Source: Triatoma infestans
Lineage: Eukaryota > Arthropoda > Insecta > Hemiptera > Reduviidae
Length of the DNA: 64,000 nt
Assembly (NCBI GenBank): GCA_011037195.1
Contig: JAAEAF010006466.1
Span: 1-64,000 of the forward strand
Reading direction: 5' to 3'
The number at the start of each line of letters is the position of its first letter. Position 1 is the first letter of the stretch. The translations under genes and the position numbers were made by a program. The notes beneath the pieces were generated by a model that ran no database searches, had not been told where the DNA came from, and was given only the letters and a program-made list of their open reading frames with translations. Shown piece after piece: positions 1-12,304 of this stretch.

Positions 1-119
1 TTATATGGTGTATATTAAGGTCGGAGTTGACCTTTGGATGATACGGCTTAAAAGTTCTTAACCTCCCTTCAAAAGCCAAAGAGCTCTACCTGTTCCTCTG
101 AGCGAGGCTATTAAGTCTT

Positions 120-460
120 AATTATAGGCAGCTAATCAATTTTCTTCAAATTTTGAAATTCTAGCATTAATATAGATGGAAGAACCACATATTATACGAA
201 AGAGACACTTTACAGAAAAAAATGAACGCTGCTCAACGGTCTCTGACCGTAACATTCCTCTCAGTACAAAGGTATACACACACTACACACACACACACAC
301 ACATACATACATACACACACACACACACATATGTTTAAAAACTTACCTTATAAGGTAAAGTTAGACTTTTAATCAGAGAAATTGGCACATCAGTCGCTAC
401 AACCCCTAGTAAATCAATTGGGTGTGTCTAAAACAATTAATAATATTTATGGTATGTTAA
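120..460. repeat. Dispersed repeat family A fragment with (CA)n tract
   Basis: Shares the phrases TTTTCTTCAAATTTTGAAATTCTAG and the wording around AACCACATATTATACG with many other sites in the window. A (CA)n microsatellite lies at about 268-331. The flanking 1-120 and 460-700 hold no gene that I can see; 600-700 is the intron left of the last visible alpha-2/delta exon. Confidence 0.6.
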
Positions 461-706
461 AAAATAAACTTTTTACCGAATTGTTATAAAAAAAAAAATA
501 CCAGATTTGTTAATGTGCTGTTAAATTTGCTTCTACGATCAAAAGCAGGGCCGGAAACAGATGTTATAAAGTTGAATTCTTTATCATCGTCATCCTTTAG
601 ATTGCCCTGTTAAATTGAAAAGCAATTTATTGATTTATTTATTGACTCAATGATGTTCCAAATAATAAAAACTGCACATAGATTTGCATTAATTGCACAT
701 ACGTAC

Positions 707-3700
707 CATAATATCAACGAAGGTATGTGTCCAAGACAGTGGGTGTTCAAGTGCTTGCATCACCAGAGGTCTGGCTATGAGGGAAATATACTTCATCACT
801 TGACTCCTAACTTCTTCCAGTGACTTAATATGTACCATGCCACCTGGCCAGAAAAACAAAATATATTAAGTAAGCAAATTGTTAATAAAAGTAACCCAAG
901 CAAGAAAATCTCAAAAAAAAAAAATAAATACATAAATAAAATAAACTTAAAACCCAACTTGTAAAAGTCACATTCCAGTTAACCGATGTTCTCGGTCATT
1001 TCAGACATTGATAAACTTGGAATTTACATTTCTCTTAATGCTATAGAAGGTATTGTTACGTTTACATCAAATTTAGGAAATCAACGAAATATATTTTTTC
1101 AAGTCTACACAATAGTTTTCTTGAGTTTTTTTGAAATTTTCTTGATTAGGTACAACTTTTGTCTTTAAACTTGTAATGCTAAGTACACAGATATAAACCA
1201 ACCAGATTTTATTAATAACATTTTTCTAGGGTGAGTTTGGTGTAGTGATTATGAGCATGGACTTGTAATTGGGAGATCCCCAGTTCGAGTCCTGCGTATA
1301 ACTGCTAAATTTAAAATATCTTTTAGGTTTCCGCGGCCACTTGCATTAAAAATACTTTAGTTTCCGGTTTGCTAGAAACCGACATTTCGCCCATATTGCA
1401 ACTACCCTGAAGAGGCTCATTAAAACTGGGCGAAACCGTCGGCTTTTAGCAAATAACTGACGCAGTCCCAACCCACAAACAGAAGTGTTTTTCAAATTAT
1501 ATTAATTTAAAAAATGTTAATAGTAAAGTAAGTGCTTCCGCCCCACCACATCTAATCTATGGCACCCAATTTGATTGCTGGACCTTAACTCACATGAAAA
1601 AATTAGCATTCTATTGTTCATCATACTTGCTTTTAGTAACATATTTCTGGGGAATTGATTACAAATCAGAAACAAAACTTACCACGATTCATACAGGCTG
1701 CAAATTCTATTTCCTTTACGTTGATCACTTCCTTTCCAATTAAATATGTAAACACACGAACAGGTATATGAGTTCGATTACCGAACCAATTGAATTTTTC
1801 AAAAATATAAGTTATATTTTCTGGAATACTGTCGGTGATTAACATCAAAGCTTGATTGCAGATATTTTCCGGGCATGTACGGTTCTCACGAGCCTAAAAT
1901 AAAAAACCAATTATTTATTAACAAAAAAAAAAAAAAAACAAGATTTATATGTAGAAAATAGATAACGATTTTCTCCTTCTAGTTACCTTAGATAATAATT
2001 TAAATGCTGCTTCGAATGCTAATGGGAAATTGGCCTTATCGTCTGGATACAAAGTGAAAAAGGCTTCTTTAAAAACTTGAATATTTTCAGGTGTTGCCTT
2101 AGAAAAACAACAAAATTTGGTATGAAACACGACTTTCACTTACTCTACTTAATATATTTTAATCAAGAAATGTTCATTAAAATTGCAACGCCACAATGTT
2201 TAGTTGGACTGGCCATAAACATGGTAGTAGGTATTTTACTTGTTTGCCTGAGCGGCCTTATGAGGAGCGCTCAATATCAAAACCAACAAAGCTTGGGTAA
2301 ATTTAAATTTAAACTAACTGGTAGACCCCAATACCCCTCTAAACTCAATTTTTTCAGAAAAATGTTTCAAATAAAAGTGATACATTTCTATCTATGCAGC
2401 AAGCATTCCAAGTTTAAAGGAAATTGTTGTGACCGTTTTCAAGAAAATTTCAAAAACTCAATAACCTATTAGCTGAAAATTTGGAATTCCATACGTTTGA
2501 GCGCAAAGTGGCAGCACTAGCATTCACCCCCACTCTTTGAACAGGCAAGTGTGAGCTGGGACGAAGGGAGTTAGTGTGAGATACAGAGGTCTGTAGGCTA
2601 GACTGATTTCGTTGGTGATAAACGTTCATCTCTTCCCTTTTTGTTTGTTTTTTGTAATAAATGAATTTTTCTTAAACGGACTCTTAACCAAATTAAACGA
2701 TTCCTTCTTTCTGAGTTAAACGGAACTAACGAGCTGTACTTATATTCAGTGCTTAAACAATTGAACTGTTAATTAAGAGCACTATTTCTCTCTTTATGTC
2801 ATTTATTTGAAGAATTGTATATGTAAAAATAAACTTGTTGTTTCAACACATTTTACGACTCTATTATTGACACCATTGTGTTCATGCATGCAATTTTCTA
2901 TTCAACACCATGCATGAATGCTTTTAATGTGTATTACTAGTATGTAAGAAGCAAAAACCATACATTATACAGAAGTGGTATAAGAGGAAAGCATAACGCT
3001 ACTGTCCCTCAGAAACCCCAAAAAATCTATTTTTCCGGAATATGTTTCAAATAAAAGTGATAGGTCTTTATGTGTGTACATAGAATACAGAGTTTAAAGA
3101 AAATCTTTTGAGCAGTTTTCAAGAAAATCTGAACGAAAAAGTCCAATAAAGTCACACTTTAATTTGCAATATTGTACTGGGCTTGTTCTTGAAATAAAGG
3201 TATATATCATATAGGGCGTTGTGTTATTTAATGGAAGGACCCTAAGAATAGACCCCTTTAATGGAAGCTAACTGGAAAATTCCCTTGCAGACTGCTGGGT
3301 TCGATGGCCAACTTTACATAACCTATCACTTATTCTACGCTTACCTGTACTAATATATCGGAACTGACACATGGCACCAGTTCCTTGACAGTTTTATTAA
3401 AACTGAATATATTGATAAAGTCATTATTGGAGAATGTATCCAATATGGTGTTGACTGTCAGACGGGCAATTGTATTCCGCATACCCCACATAGATCCAGA
3501 ACTGTCCACCAGGATTACAATCTCTTTAGAGCAGGTTGCCGCTTCAATATACCAGGATCTTGTACGACAATCGAACATATCAATGCCCATATTCCAGTGA
3601 ACCGCTGAAAAAGAGGTTTGTATTAATTTATTTATATAGATATGTCAGTTCTATTCAACCATACTACACAAATATAGACTCTGCTTTTAAGGAGCCAAAA

Positions 3701-6700
3701 TCTTGGGAGAGGGCCAAAATCTTAAATAGCGGTAGTTTGCCAAATTAAACCTTTTTTGTCAGTTGAAAATTAAAAATCCGATGTGAATCCTAAATAACAT
3801 TTCAAATCTAACAAGAAAATCACTGTAGTAGTTTTCCACAACATTCCAAAAATAACAAAATCTTATTTTGTAAAGTCACAGTTCCGGTTAACTTATTTTC
3901 TTCCAAGTTTGAAATTATAGCCATACTTTTAAAGTACTCCATATTATACATGTGTTTGTGGGTTCTAAGCACGAAATAAATAAATAAATAAAACCATACA
4001 CTGTACTAAATTGGTACTTTGGAAGAAAACTTAACGCTACAGTTCCCTCAGAAAACCACCAAAAAATTAACTGTCCCGGAAAAATGTTTCAAAGTGAAGG
4101 TATTTTTTATTTATGTAGATAGTGTACTAAATTTAAAGAAAATTGCAGGAGCCATTTTTTAAATAATTGCAAAAAAACATTCAGTAAAATCGCACTTCCA
4201 GCTGATGGATTTTGCCGAAATGTTCTTGTCCGATGCGGTGGTAGAACATGAACGGAAAACTAAGTTTGTGCTTCCTGGTATATTCACACACACACACACC
4301 CACACACCATTCGCTAAAAACAATTTTTTTCGTATTCAGAAGACCTCAAAAATATTGAGATACATAATATTGTACCTCTTCCAAGTTTTACACCATAAAA
4401 TATTATGTTTTATTAATTCAACGGCTATTATTTTCACAAATCTATCATCTGAAAATTTCAATATTTTTTTAATATAGTTAAAATGTAATTGTGAAGAATA
4501 ACAATATAATAGATGACAACCAGCTTCCAAATGTATAAAGTTATTTGGCAGTTTACCCCTCATATTTGTGCGATAAATAAGAGGCATTTAATGGAAAATG
4601 AAATACTAAATTACCTGGGAAATGCCTTAAAAATCCTGTAGAACTACCAAAATACTGCCAGGACATAGTCGGATCCGATAACATATTATTTTGAAACACA
4701 CTATCCAGATAATTCGACCACAAAATTGCACGTTTCACATCTCCACCTTCAAAAAAAAAAAAAGTTGTGCTACATGTAAATATGGTAGAGGCAAGAAATA
4801 CTTTGTGTGGTGATGGACTAAGCCACATGTTAGGGGATGTGGGCGTATGGGGATAGTTGGGTTGCATCATGGCAACCAAACGAGCAGTTACCTAGGGGTA
4901 CAACTTCTTGCGTTTAAATGTAACCCACATACACAGAGGCTAACTCTACCCCATCACCACACACACTTTACAGTCTTCAGACCACACTACATGCTATCTG
5001 CAGCCACTGACACCTAAGGGAGGCACAACAGATCTACCTTACGCTCTCACAATCCCAAGCACTCACAAAAGAACACACAAGAAACTGCAGGTATGGTCAA
5101 CTGCAAAATGAGTAATAATTCACAAATATAAACTTGATTTATTATGTTTTATATTTATGTTGTTATTTTATATATTATAATAAGATTTTCTTTAATTATC
5201 TTACTTCCTTTTTTATTTTTATCTTTTTAGTTCTTATTAAAAACTGTTTATTGTAATTTTTCTTCTTTTCTAGCAAGTGCAATTTGATGGTTTTGTGCAA
5301 TTTATTATTAAGGAAAAAGGGGCATTGCCCTTGTATAAATAAATAAACATTGTAAATAAATAATATATATTTAATAGGGTCTAGCTGTAACCCACTATAT
5401 ACGGGACTGAACTGTGAACCCAAACCAAAACTTCTCTCAAAAAACTTTCTTTTTTATGCAAATAATTACATCAAATTAAAAGTGATAGTTGAATATGTGG
5501 ATGGATCCGCAATGCTGGATAACATCTGGTATTTTATCTGTCGTAGCATGCAAATTTATTTTCTTGCTGACCGGTTTCGGATTTTCATCCAACGTCAGAG
5601 CAAATTCACCAGTTCGTGTATAGAGAGTTCACTTCAATATACAACCAACAAGTGTGAGTAACAAGTAACAGAAACATTACGTTGAAGTGAACTCTCTACA
5701 CGAACTTGGTGAATTTGCTCTGACAATGGATGAAAATCCGAAACCGGTCAGCAAGAAAATAAATATGCATGCTACGACGGATAAAATACCAGATAAAAGT
5801 GACAGGTTTATATCTGTGATGTTAGCACTCCAAGTTTAAAGGATATATGCACGCTATGACGGATAAAATGCCAGATGTTATCCAGCATTGCGGACCCATC
5901 TACATATTTAAATGAAATCCTTCTACAGCCGTTTTAGAGAAAATTCTCCAAAAAAAATCAGAAAACTATTGTGTAAAGTGACGTTATAGTTATCGCTAAT
6001 CTAGCAAGTTTATTGAGGGTGCGGACAAGGCTGATAATGAGCTGTTGCAGGGTCTCTCTCAGGCGTCTGGCAGACCTTAATGGGGGGCCTTCAAGTTTAA
6101 AGAGACATCTCTATGTAATGGGGGCTCATATCCGGCGGGACTGCTTTTGTAGATTTGTGAGACAGACAGAGGAAATGGATATACCCAACCATCTCATGAC
6201 AGTCTGCTCGGATTGTGAGGAAATTAGATTCCAGGGACGGAATGTCTGTGGACGAGCTTAGCGCTATTTTTACTTTGAGTGACTGTCCCGACTTGTTCTG
6301 ACTGTTGAGTCTCAAGTTAATTAAACCTGGGTCTGGACTTTTCTTTGTCTTAGATTCGGCTTGTTCTTATTTTCTTGCGGATAGTTGTATTGACCGAGAG
6401 GGGATCCGGGTAGCGTAGGATTTAGCACTCTCTACTGATTAGTAATAATTAATAAGAATGCACTCCCGTTAAGGCAATTTCTTCAAATTTGAATCCCAGA
6501 AATGCAGCTTAATATTATTAAGTGTAAAACCGTACACTGAACTGCAGTGATACTTTAGAGCAAAGCTTAACTTGACTGCTTCCTGAGAATTTTACAAAAT
6601 TCTAGTTCTTTTTAGGCGGAAAAGTTCCACATAAAAATGATATACCTATTATATGTTTAAAGAAAAACTGCCAGATAAGAAATAAGACTTTACCTCTGTC

Positions 6701-7583
6701 CAAGACATCTGTCGGTACATGCACAGAACTGAATGTGCTATTGACTTGAAGATCATAGAAGTGCGAATCTGGAGCTAAATTCATGTCTAAATAAAAACTT
6801 ACATTAACATTTTCATGTTCCTCGTCAATGATACCATTTCTTGGGGAAAACTTGGAACTGTAATAGTGAAAAGTAGAATTATCTTCTTCAAATTGTTCAG
6901 ACAGATCTTCAGCCATCTGAATCACACACTGCAACAATTAAAAATAACATTGTCACATTTGCTATCAAATTAAAAAAATCTGGCGTGAAACACTCACACA
7001 ACTTTCCCTTACTCTAATTAATACAATTTAATAAAGAAATTTTCATTAAAATTGCAACGTTACAATGTTTATGTTGTGCTGGCAATAAGAATGATGGTGG
7101 GGATCTTACTCGGCCTTATGTGGAGCGCTATGTCAAAACTAATAAGGCTTGTGCAATTTTAAATTAACTGACAGACTCCCAATTCCCTTGAAAATAATTT
7201 TTACAGCAAATAGTTCAAATAAAATTCATACGTTTCTATTTATGCACCAATATTCCAGGTGGAAAAAACAGTTGTTTTACATCAGATCTTTCAATTAATT
7301 CAAGATAGAACTCACCATTACAGAATCCATTTTTCGGGTTAACAACTTGTTAACATTTGTGACGATTGTTTTTAAAATCGCTTCGCCATCTGTAGGCAGT
7401 ACTCGAGCGTTTAATTTTTTATAGCTCTAAAGAAAGAAAAATTAGATTATTTTTTATAATGAAATATAAACTAAAATAAAAAACAACTCAAAAATACTTA
7501 CAGCTCGAATTTCACCAGCTTTGGTCACACTTAGACCTAGATCCCATAATTCTTGCCCTAACCGGCTGGCCCACTTCTCAACA
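707..7583 (-). CDS. Voltage-gated calcium channel alpha-2/delta subunit, partial (8 exons)
   Basis: Extracellular auxiliary subunit that helps traffic and tune voltage-gated calcium channels. Exons read on the minus strand: 7583-7502, 7426-7316, 6928-6694, 4746-4615, 3604-3345, 2097-1987, 1893-1683 and 843-707. All have AG/GT borders and joining phases, giving about 426 residues without a stop. Order of parts: the pre-VWA stretch ([16 protein letters not shown]), then the [13 protein letters not shown] and [12 protein letters not shown] blocks, then [13 protein letters not shown] leading into a VWA domain whose MIDAS reads VDSSGSM (D-x-S-x-S intact), then the end of the VWA domain and the [17 protein letters not shown] block that starts the Cache region. 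The signal-peptide exon (higher coordinates) and the delta/C-terminal exons (left of base 700) are not visible. Family membership is clear; which insect paralogue it is I cannot say. Confidence 0.93.
1222..1345 (+). mobile_element. tRNA-derived SINE head
   Basis: Contains an RNA polymerase III internal promoter: a box A-like TGGTGTAGTGATTATGAGC and a box B-like AGTTCGAGTCC about 35 bases later. The anticodon arm does not pair well, so it is not a working tRNA gene. It runs into a TTTAGGTTTCCGCGGCCA motif that recurs at about 59518, and then into an inverted hammerhead-like pair. Lies inside an alpha-2/delta intron. Confidence 0.55.
1345..1450. repeat. Inverted pair of hammerhead-like motifs, truncated
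   Basis: Right half, plus strand: CTGAAGA core near 1414, then a short stem and GGGCGAAACCGTCGG. Left half is the reverse complement of the same end (GGGCGAAATGTCGG read on the minus strand), so the two copies diverge from about 1402. The left copy lacks its core, which makes this the most decayed of the five pairs. Confidence 0.6.
2160..3180. repeat. Dispersed repeat family A, two fragments
   Basis: Pieces at 2160-2510 and 2940-3180 carry the family phrases ATGTTTCAAATAAAAGTGAT, AAGTTTAAAGAAAAT and CCGGTTAACCGATTTTC-like text. They flank about 400 bases (2520-2930) in which I recognise nothing. Intronic within alpha-2/delta. Confidence 0.6.
3740..4330. repeat. Dispersed repeat family A, nearly full-length fragment
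   Basis: Contains the family order: TTTCAAAGTGAAGG, then GAAATTGCAGGAGCCATTTT-like text, the CACTTCCAGCTGATGGATTT block, the GATGCGGTGGTAG block and a (CA)n run at 4288-4310, ending in ATTCGCTAAAAAC. This order recurs at 43.4-44.5, 47.6 and 62.5 kb. Confidence 0.6.
5562..5800. repeat. Divergent inverted pair of hammerhead-like repeats
   Basis: Two copies of a roughly 100-base unit point away from each other, about 90 bases apart. Plus copy: stem I TTGCT (5715-5719) pairs with AGCAA (5750-5754); the core reads CTGACAA; stem II is GGAT/ATCC with a GAAA loop; then GAAAC and GGTC. Minus copy (5605-5562) has the same parts with core CTGACGT. Each copy therefore departs from the CUGANGA consensus near its 3' side and is probably inactive. 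The shared tail ends TATCCAGCATTGCGGAC, as at 17.97 kb. Confidence 0.7.
5800..6660. repeat. Family A fragments around an unidentified stretch
   Basis: 5800-6050 and 6440-6660 carry family A phrases and part of the hammerhead-unit tail (5846-5905). Between them, 6010-6420 reads as GC-richer sequence, possibly an old LINE fragment, that I do not recognise. Confidence 0.45.
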
Positions 7584-8070
7584 CTGAAATTTACATTGTT
7601 ATATGAAAAGCAGTTTCTTCTAACATTTTAGATTCTTATTAATATTTTACAGAAGCTATAATGGTATAATATATAGAAATGTCACTTTAGAGGAAAGCAT
7701 AACGCCACGCCACACGCCCACAATCCTGCTGACGTCCTGAAATATCTTTCAAATAAAAGTGATTTTTTTTTTATCTGAGTGAAGGGACCAAGCCCTATGC
7801 TGTGGGTCCATATGGCTACATAATTTTAATATATGTACATTAGAACCATTACTGCATTCCAAATTTATAGAAAATCGGTTAATCAGAAATGCGACGTTAC
7901 AAAATAGGTTTATGAGTTTTCTAATTCTCTTGAAAAACGACTATAATTATTTTCTCTAAATCTGAAATGCTAACTCCACATATATAAACCTACCACTTTT
8001 ATTCGTAACATATTTTCAAACAATTATTTTAGGTAGTTCTGAGGAATCTGTAGCCTTAAATTTTAAATTA
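6960..8070. repeat. Dispersed repeat family A fragments
   Basis: Starts with the family end motif CTGGCGTGAAACACTCACAC at 6979 and includes TTAAAATTGCAACG. Interrupted by alpha-2/delta exons at 7316-7426 and 7502-7583. The stretch 7740-8070 is an inverted-orientation piece. No other gene seen. Confidence 0.55.
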
Positions 8071-8129
8071 CATTAGGTTGGTTCAATGTTATGGCTCTCT
8101 ATTCTTAACTACGATGAAATCACCTCTAC

Positions 8130-8760
8130 TGTAATGTGTACATAGTACAAATTCATATGAAGGAGTACGTACATAGCACCACCGACTGGTGGAGGGGGAA
8201 AGGCGACATACGTACGCCTAGCGAGTAGTGTGCTACACAATTGATAATAAGAGATATTTTAACAAGAGTGACGTCACTAATAAGAAGGAGGCTAGAGACT
8301 ATTTAGAGGCGCAACCAGAGAAGTATTCTCAGAAGATTGGTGAGTTTAGTGTTGGTGAAGACCGAGAGTGAGACAGAGCGAAGTGAGGCGGCCGGAAGAA
8401 GAAGACTTTTCTTTATCACCTCTTCTGCAGAATTGTGAAAGACAGCTAGTCAACGTATACGAACAAATGAACTTATAGTACGTGTTTTTTATGAGGGGTT
8501 TTCTTTAGTTAAAAGTTAATTATATTATTTTGCTGTCAGTGAAGCCTGTGTATGTAAATAGATAAAAGAAAGTAAGAATAGCGTAAAGTTAGCAAATTAA
8601 GTATTTATAGTAGTTGTAACCTAGAGTGAATGTGTGTATGAGTGTCAGTCGGTAAGGTAGCTTGCAAGCTATTGGTTATGGGTTATTTATAAGGTAGTAT
8701 AGTTATATTTATTTTCCTTTAGAGATTTGAGTGTTTATTTGTATTGTCTAGAACCCGTCA
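8130..8760 (+). repeat. Possible 5' LTR and leader of the first Gypsy relic
   Basis: GC-richer, purine-rich sequence just upstream of a gag zinc knuckle, in the place where an LTR and leader would lie. No second LTR remains to align it with, so the boundaries are guesses. Confidence 0.3.
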
Positions 8761-10697
8761 AGTAGCCACGTCCCGGCAGCGCTGCCTCAACCGAAAGAGG
8801 GGCGCCAAATCAGATGCTTTCGTTATAACCAAAATGGGCACTTTGCCCGAGAATGTACGCAATATAGGAGAAGAGAAGATATGAATGAGCGTAGCCCAGA
8901 ACGCAAGCAATGAGGCGAACCCAGTCTAGCAGAAACCTCCAAAAGCCTCTTTTCTTTTGTTTGTGGTGATCTAGACATTTCACGCGCAATTGTTCGAATC
9001 GCGCCAAGGGGACGCGAGCAGGCTTGAAATTGTTTTAGACAACCCAGGAGACCGAAGGAAACTTCCCCAAAAGGGAAGACCTCGGCGTGCCCACACCGCC
9101 GAGCACGATTAATTGTGGCCCCCTTCCTAATCCCACAAGTTTCAGGGATTAGAGTACCCCGTGGGTTAATGGTTATACTGACGGTGGAGGGACAAAAGAG
9201 AGAACTGCTGCTAGATGGCGGGTCGGAGGTCTCTATCTTGAAAAAAGCCATTCCTGGAATTCCTGTGTAACCAGCTGTTATTCAGGCCACAAGCGTGACT
9301 GGCTCGTGGGTGCCTGTTCAGGGGGAACAGCAAGTTGAAGGCCAATTAAAGGGGAAGGTTCGCTTCACAATTTTGTAATTGTGCCCATTGCATCCAGAAG
9401 AGATGCCCTCCTAGGATGGGATTTAATGGACAAGGCAGGCGTGGTGATGGATGTAGCAAAAGGGCAGATCCTCATAAAGGATTAGAGACTGGCGTATCGA
9501 CGAAGCAAAGTCGGTAAATGCTTTAAGCGAGCAAGGTACGCACTCCGTATCCACGAATAAAAGACACGTTCAGGAGATTCATCAAAGGAGCTGCGTCAAG
9601 GCTGTGAGTCAGGAACTATAGACCCGTATGTGATTATAGAAACGAAAGTTCACCGCCATATCGAAGGGGACGTACTAATTGAACCCGAGGATTTACCCCA
9701 ACATGGGCTAAGAGTAGAGAGTCTGGATCGACCGGTGGATAGGAAGGCGTGGGTGAGAGTTGTTAACTTGACAGGGGAAAGGATCAGGATAGATAGGGGG
9801 CTATACTTGGGGAAAATAAACAGATGAGAACTTCTGGATTCCCCGGAAGCTTCAGAAGACAAAAGAGTAATCCTAACGGGGGTGGAGGAATATGAACGAT
9901 TGGGAAAACGGGATGTAAAAAGAGAATGCTATCAGCGCTAGGACATTTATCACCGGTAGAGCAAAAGAAGATGATGGAAGTACTGGAAGAATATAGCTTC
10001 CTGTTTGAGGAACCGGATAGGGAGGGTTGGCGCCTACCAATTTTCCATCGGATTGAAACTGAAGGCGGACCGGTCACCAAGTCACCCTATCGGGTCCCCT
10101 TCCATCAACGGGCGGAACAAATAAGCCAGATGTTAAGCAATGGCATAATTTCTCCCTCAAGCAGTCCGTGGTCGGCGCCAGTCGTCCTGGTCCCAAAGAA
10201 AACACCAGATGGTTTAGTACTGTTTTCCAGGGGACTCAACAAGATAACCAAACCCGATGTTTACCCGTTGACCAGCATATTAGAGACACTGGAAGCTTTA
10301 GAAAATAGCCGATATTTTACCTTAGATCTTGCGTGCTGGTATCATCAATTTCCTACCCGCCCGGAGGAACGGGAAAAACAGCGTTCACCACCATTGGTGG
10401 GCATTACGTATATAATAAAATGACATTCGGTTGGTTTGATGAACACACCAAGGACATACCAAAGGTTAATGGATCAATTGCTTGCCCATATGATTGGGGA
10501 GGAATGTTTTATCTACCTAGATGATATATTATCATCTTTTCAGCTAGATTGGAGGAGCACTGCTTCCTACTGAAGAAGGTCTTAGAACGCATCCACGTTG
10601 CCAACTTGAAACTTGGGCAGGAAAAATGTCAGTTCACACACCAGGAGGTAAAGTATCTTGGCCATTTAGTTACGGCAGACGGAGTAAAGCCTGATCT
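8760..10697 (+). mobile_element. Gypsy-type LTR retrotransposon relic (gag end, protease, RT)
   Basis: Plus-strand remains in element order. A gag zinc knuckle at about 8812-8860 (CFRYNQNGHFAREC) has tyrosine in place of the second cysteine. A retroviral-type protease follows near 9205 (LLLDGGSEVS; the usual D-T/S-G reads D-G-G). Next come the linker (9630-9827) and a reverse transcriptase from 9926: [13 protein letters not shown], then FTLDLA, then FIYLDDIL at about 10507-10530 (catalytic YLDD kept), then KYLGHLVTADGVKPD. There are at least three frameshifts. The element is cut at about 10697, where unrelated repeat sequence starts; RNase H and integrase are missing. It is defective. Confidence 0.88.
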
Positions 10698-11515
10698 CTT
10701 AGTACCTGCCTGGGTGGGTACTTTTCCTCTATCACCTTTATATTTATGTGTAAAATTTGAAGTTTAAAGAAAATTTGTCACTTTATTTGTAGTTCACAAC
10801 AATAAGAGAAAGTCGTGTGTTCGTTTGGTAACGGATATTTCATTTTATTTTGATTTCATTTTGTGGAATGGAGTTTTTTTATGCAATTATTTTCTCTCAA
10901 CGTTTCAGTGGAATTACATTAATAACTTGTTAATATTAACTATTAATATTCAATACTGAGAGTTTGGTTTAGAGTGTGTTATGAGTCACTTCGTCTCTGC
11001 TTTTTTTGTCTTTTTGACTGGTTTAAACATTACACTGAAAAGTGAAATTTGGTGTATATGCTCCTTTAGCTATCCTTGGTGTGCTACTGAAATTTAAAGA
11101 ATTTTCATCGAGTGGTTTTGGTAATATTTGTGATTGAAAGTTTAAGAACTTTTTATTAATTTAATAATAAGTGCAGCAATTCCACTTGGAGGGGATTTGT
11201 TAAAGAGACAGAAAGTGTTGTGGTGGGAGTTCGCCCTCTTGTTATCTTAGGGACTCTTAAACCTTGCAAGTAAGTTCAAAATATTTACTTCGCTGGCACA
11301 ATAATAAACATTTTTATAAATCATGCAAGTTAACATAATGAAGTGACCCATTTAATTTTGTTAAAATAAAATTAACTTTTTCTTTTATTTTTTGCTACCT
11401 CACGAAATTTTTAGTTTATTTAGTTTTTCGATTTGCTAACGAATTAATCTAATTGGAGTGCTATTTTGAAGGGAAAAAAAGAAAAATAAAAATAAAAAAT
11501 TTTCTTTAACCTTCT

Positions 11516-12304
11516 ACGTCAGATAAACTCGATCATCTCTCAACAAGTTCTTCAGATATTAATTCGAAGAGAGCTGGAAGTTCCCCTGATTCTCTCCATC
11601 GTTTTTGTAAGAAAGTTTCATCTGATAAAATTGAAATGCCTAATACTAGTGGCCCACTAGAAGTTACGTCACCCTCAGTTTCTCACCTCACAGATTCAAT
11701 TTTAACTCAAATGGATTCAAAAATTAAGGACGCCCTCTCAGATTTATTAGACTCCAAACTTACAGCTATTATTTCAGAAGTTTTGGACTCAAAACTAAAG
11801 TTCCTACCCACAAAGGAGGATGTAAACTCAATAAAAGATTCTTTTATTTCTCTTAAAGAAGAAAATAAACAATTAAGAAGAGACGTGGATTATTTGAAGG
11901 AAGTTCAATTGAAAAATGAAAATCTTATGGAGGAATTAGACAATAAATCCCGCCGGAGCAATTTAATTTTTAAAGGCATTAAGTGCAATTTAAACAAAAG
12001 TTTTACCCAGATTGTTACTGAGTTTTGTACTGAAGTATTAAAAGTTAATATACAAATCGAAAATATTCATGCTTTTCCACTCGGTTCTCCTGATTCTAAT
12101 TGCCCAATAGTCGTTTATAAGACAACAAGATTAAATTAACGTTCTCAGTGCAGCCCGAATTTTGAGAAACTCTGGCTTTGTTATACATCACGATTTATCC
12201 GTGATTACTTCTATCAAAAAGGTGCTCGAAGAATCAATCAACCGGCGTTGTCATCTGCAAAAGGACCAGTTTCTTGAGGACTCAATGTCTGCCAGGAAGA
12301 CGTG
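11516..12304 (+). CDS. LINE ORF1 protein, start codon lost and frameshifted
   Basis: The frame is open from an ACG at 11516, in the place where ATG would be expected (next residues SDKLDHLSTSS). The first intact ATG is at 11636. A serine-rich N-terminus is followed by a predicted coiled coil (about residues 60-150) and RRSNLIFKGIK, a typical ORF1 RNA-binding region. The frame stops at about 12139, but the next frame continues as VIHHDLSVITSIKKVLEES to 12304, so one indel near 12136 split it. ORF1 proteins bind element RNA. Confidence 0.75.

Noticed and set aside
1228..1300. A functional tRNA gene
   Set aside because: Box A and B are present, but the anticodon and acceptor arms do not pair; it is a SINE head.
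5580..5790. A classical DNA-transposon MITE with these arms as terminal inverted repeats
   Set aside because: Hammerhead core and stems are recognisable in both arms, and single copies exist elsewhere, which does not suit a TIR element.
8823..9251. 142-codon minus frame as a gene
   Set aside because: It is the antisense of the Gypsy gag/protease region.
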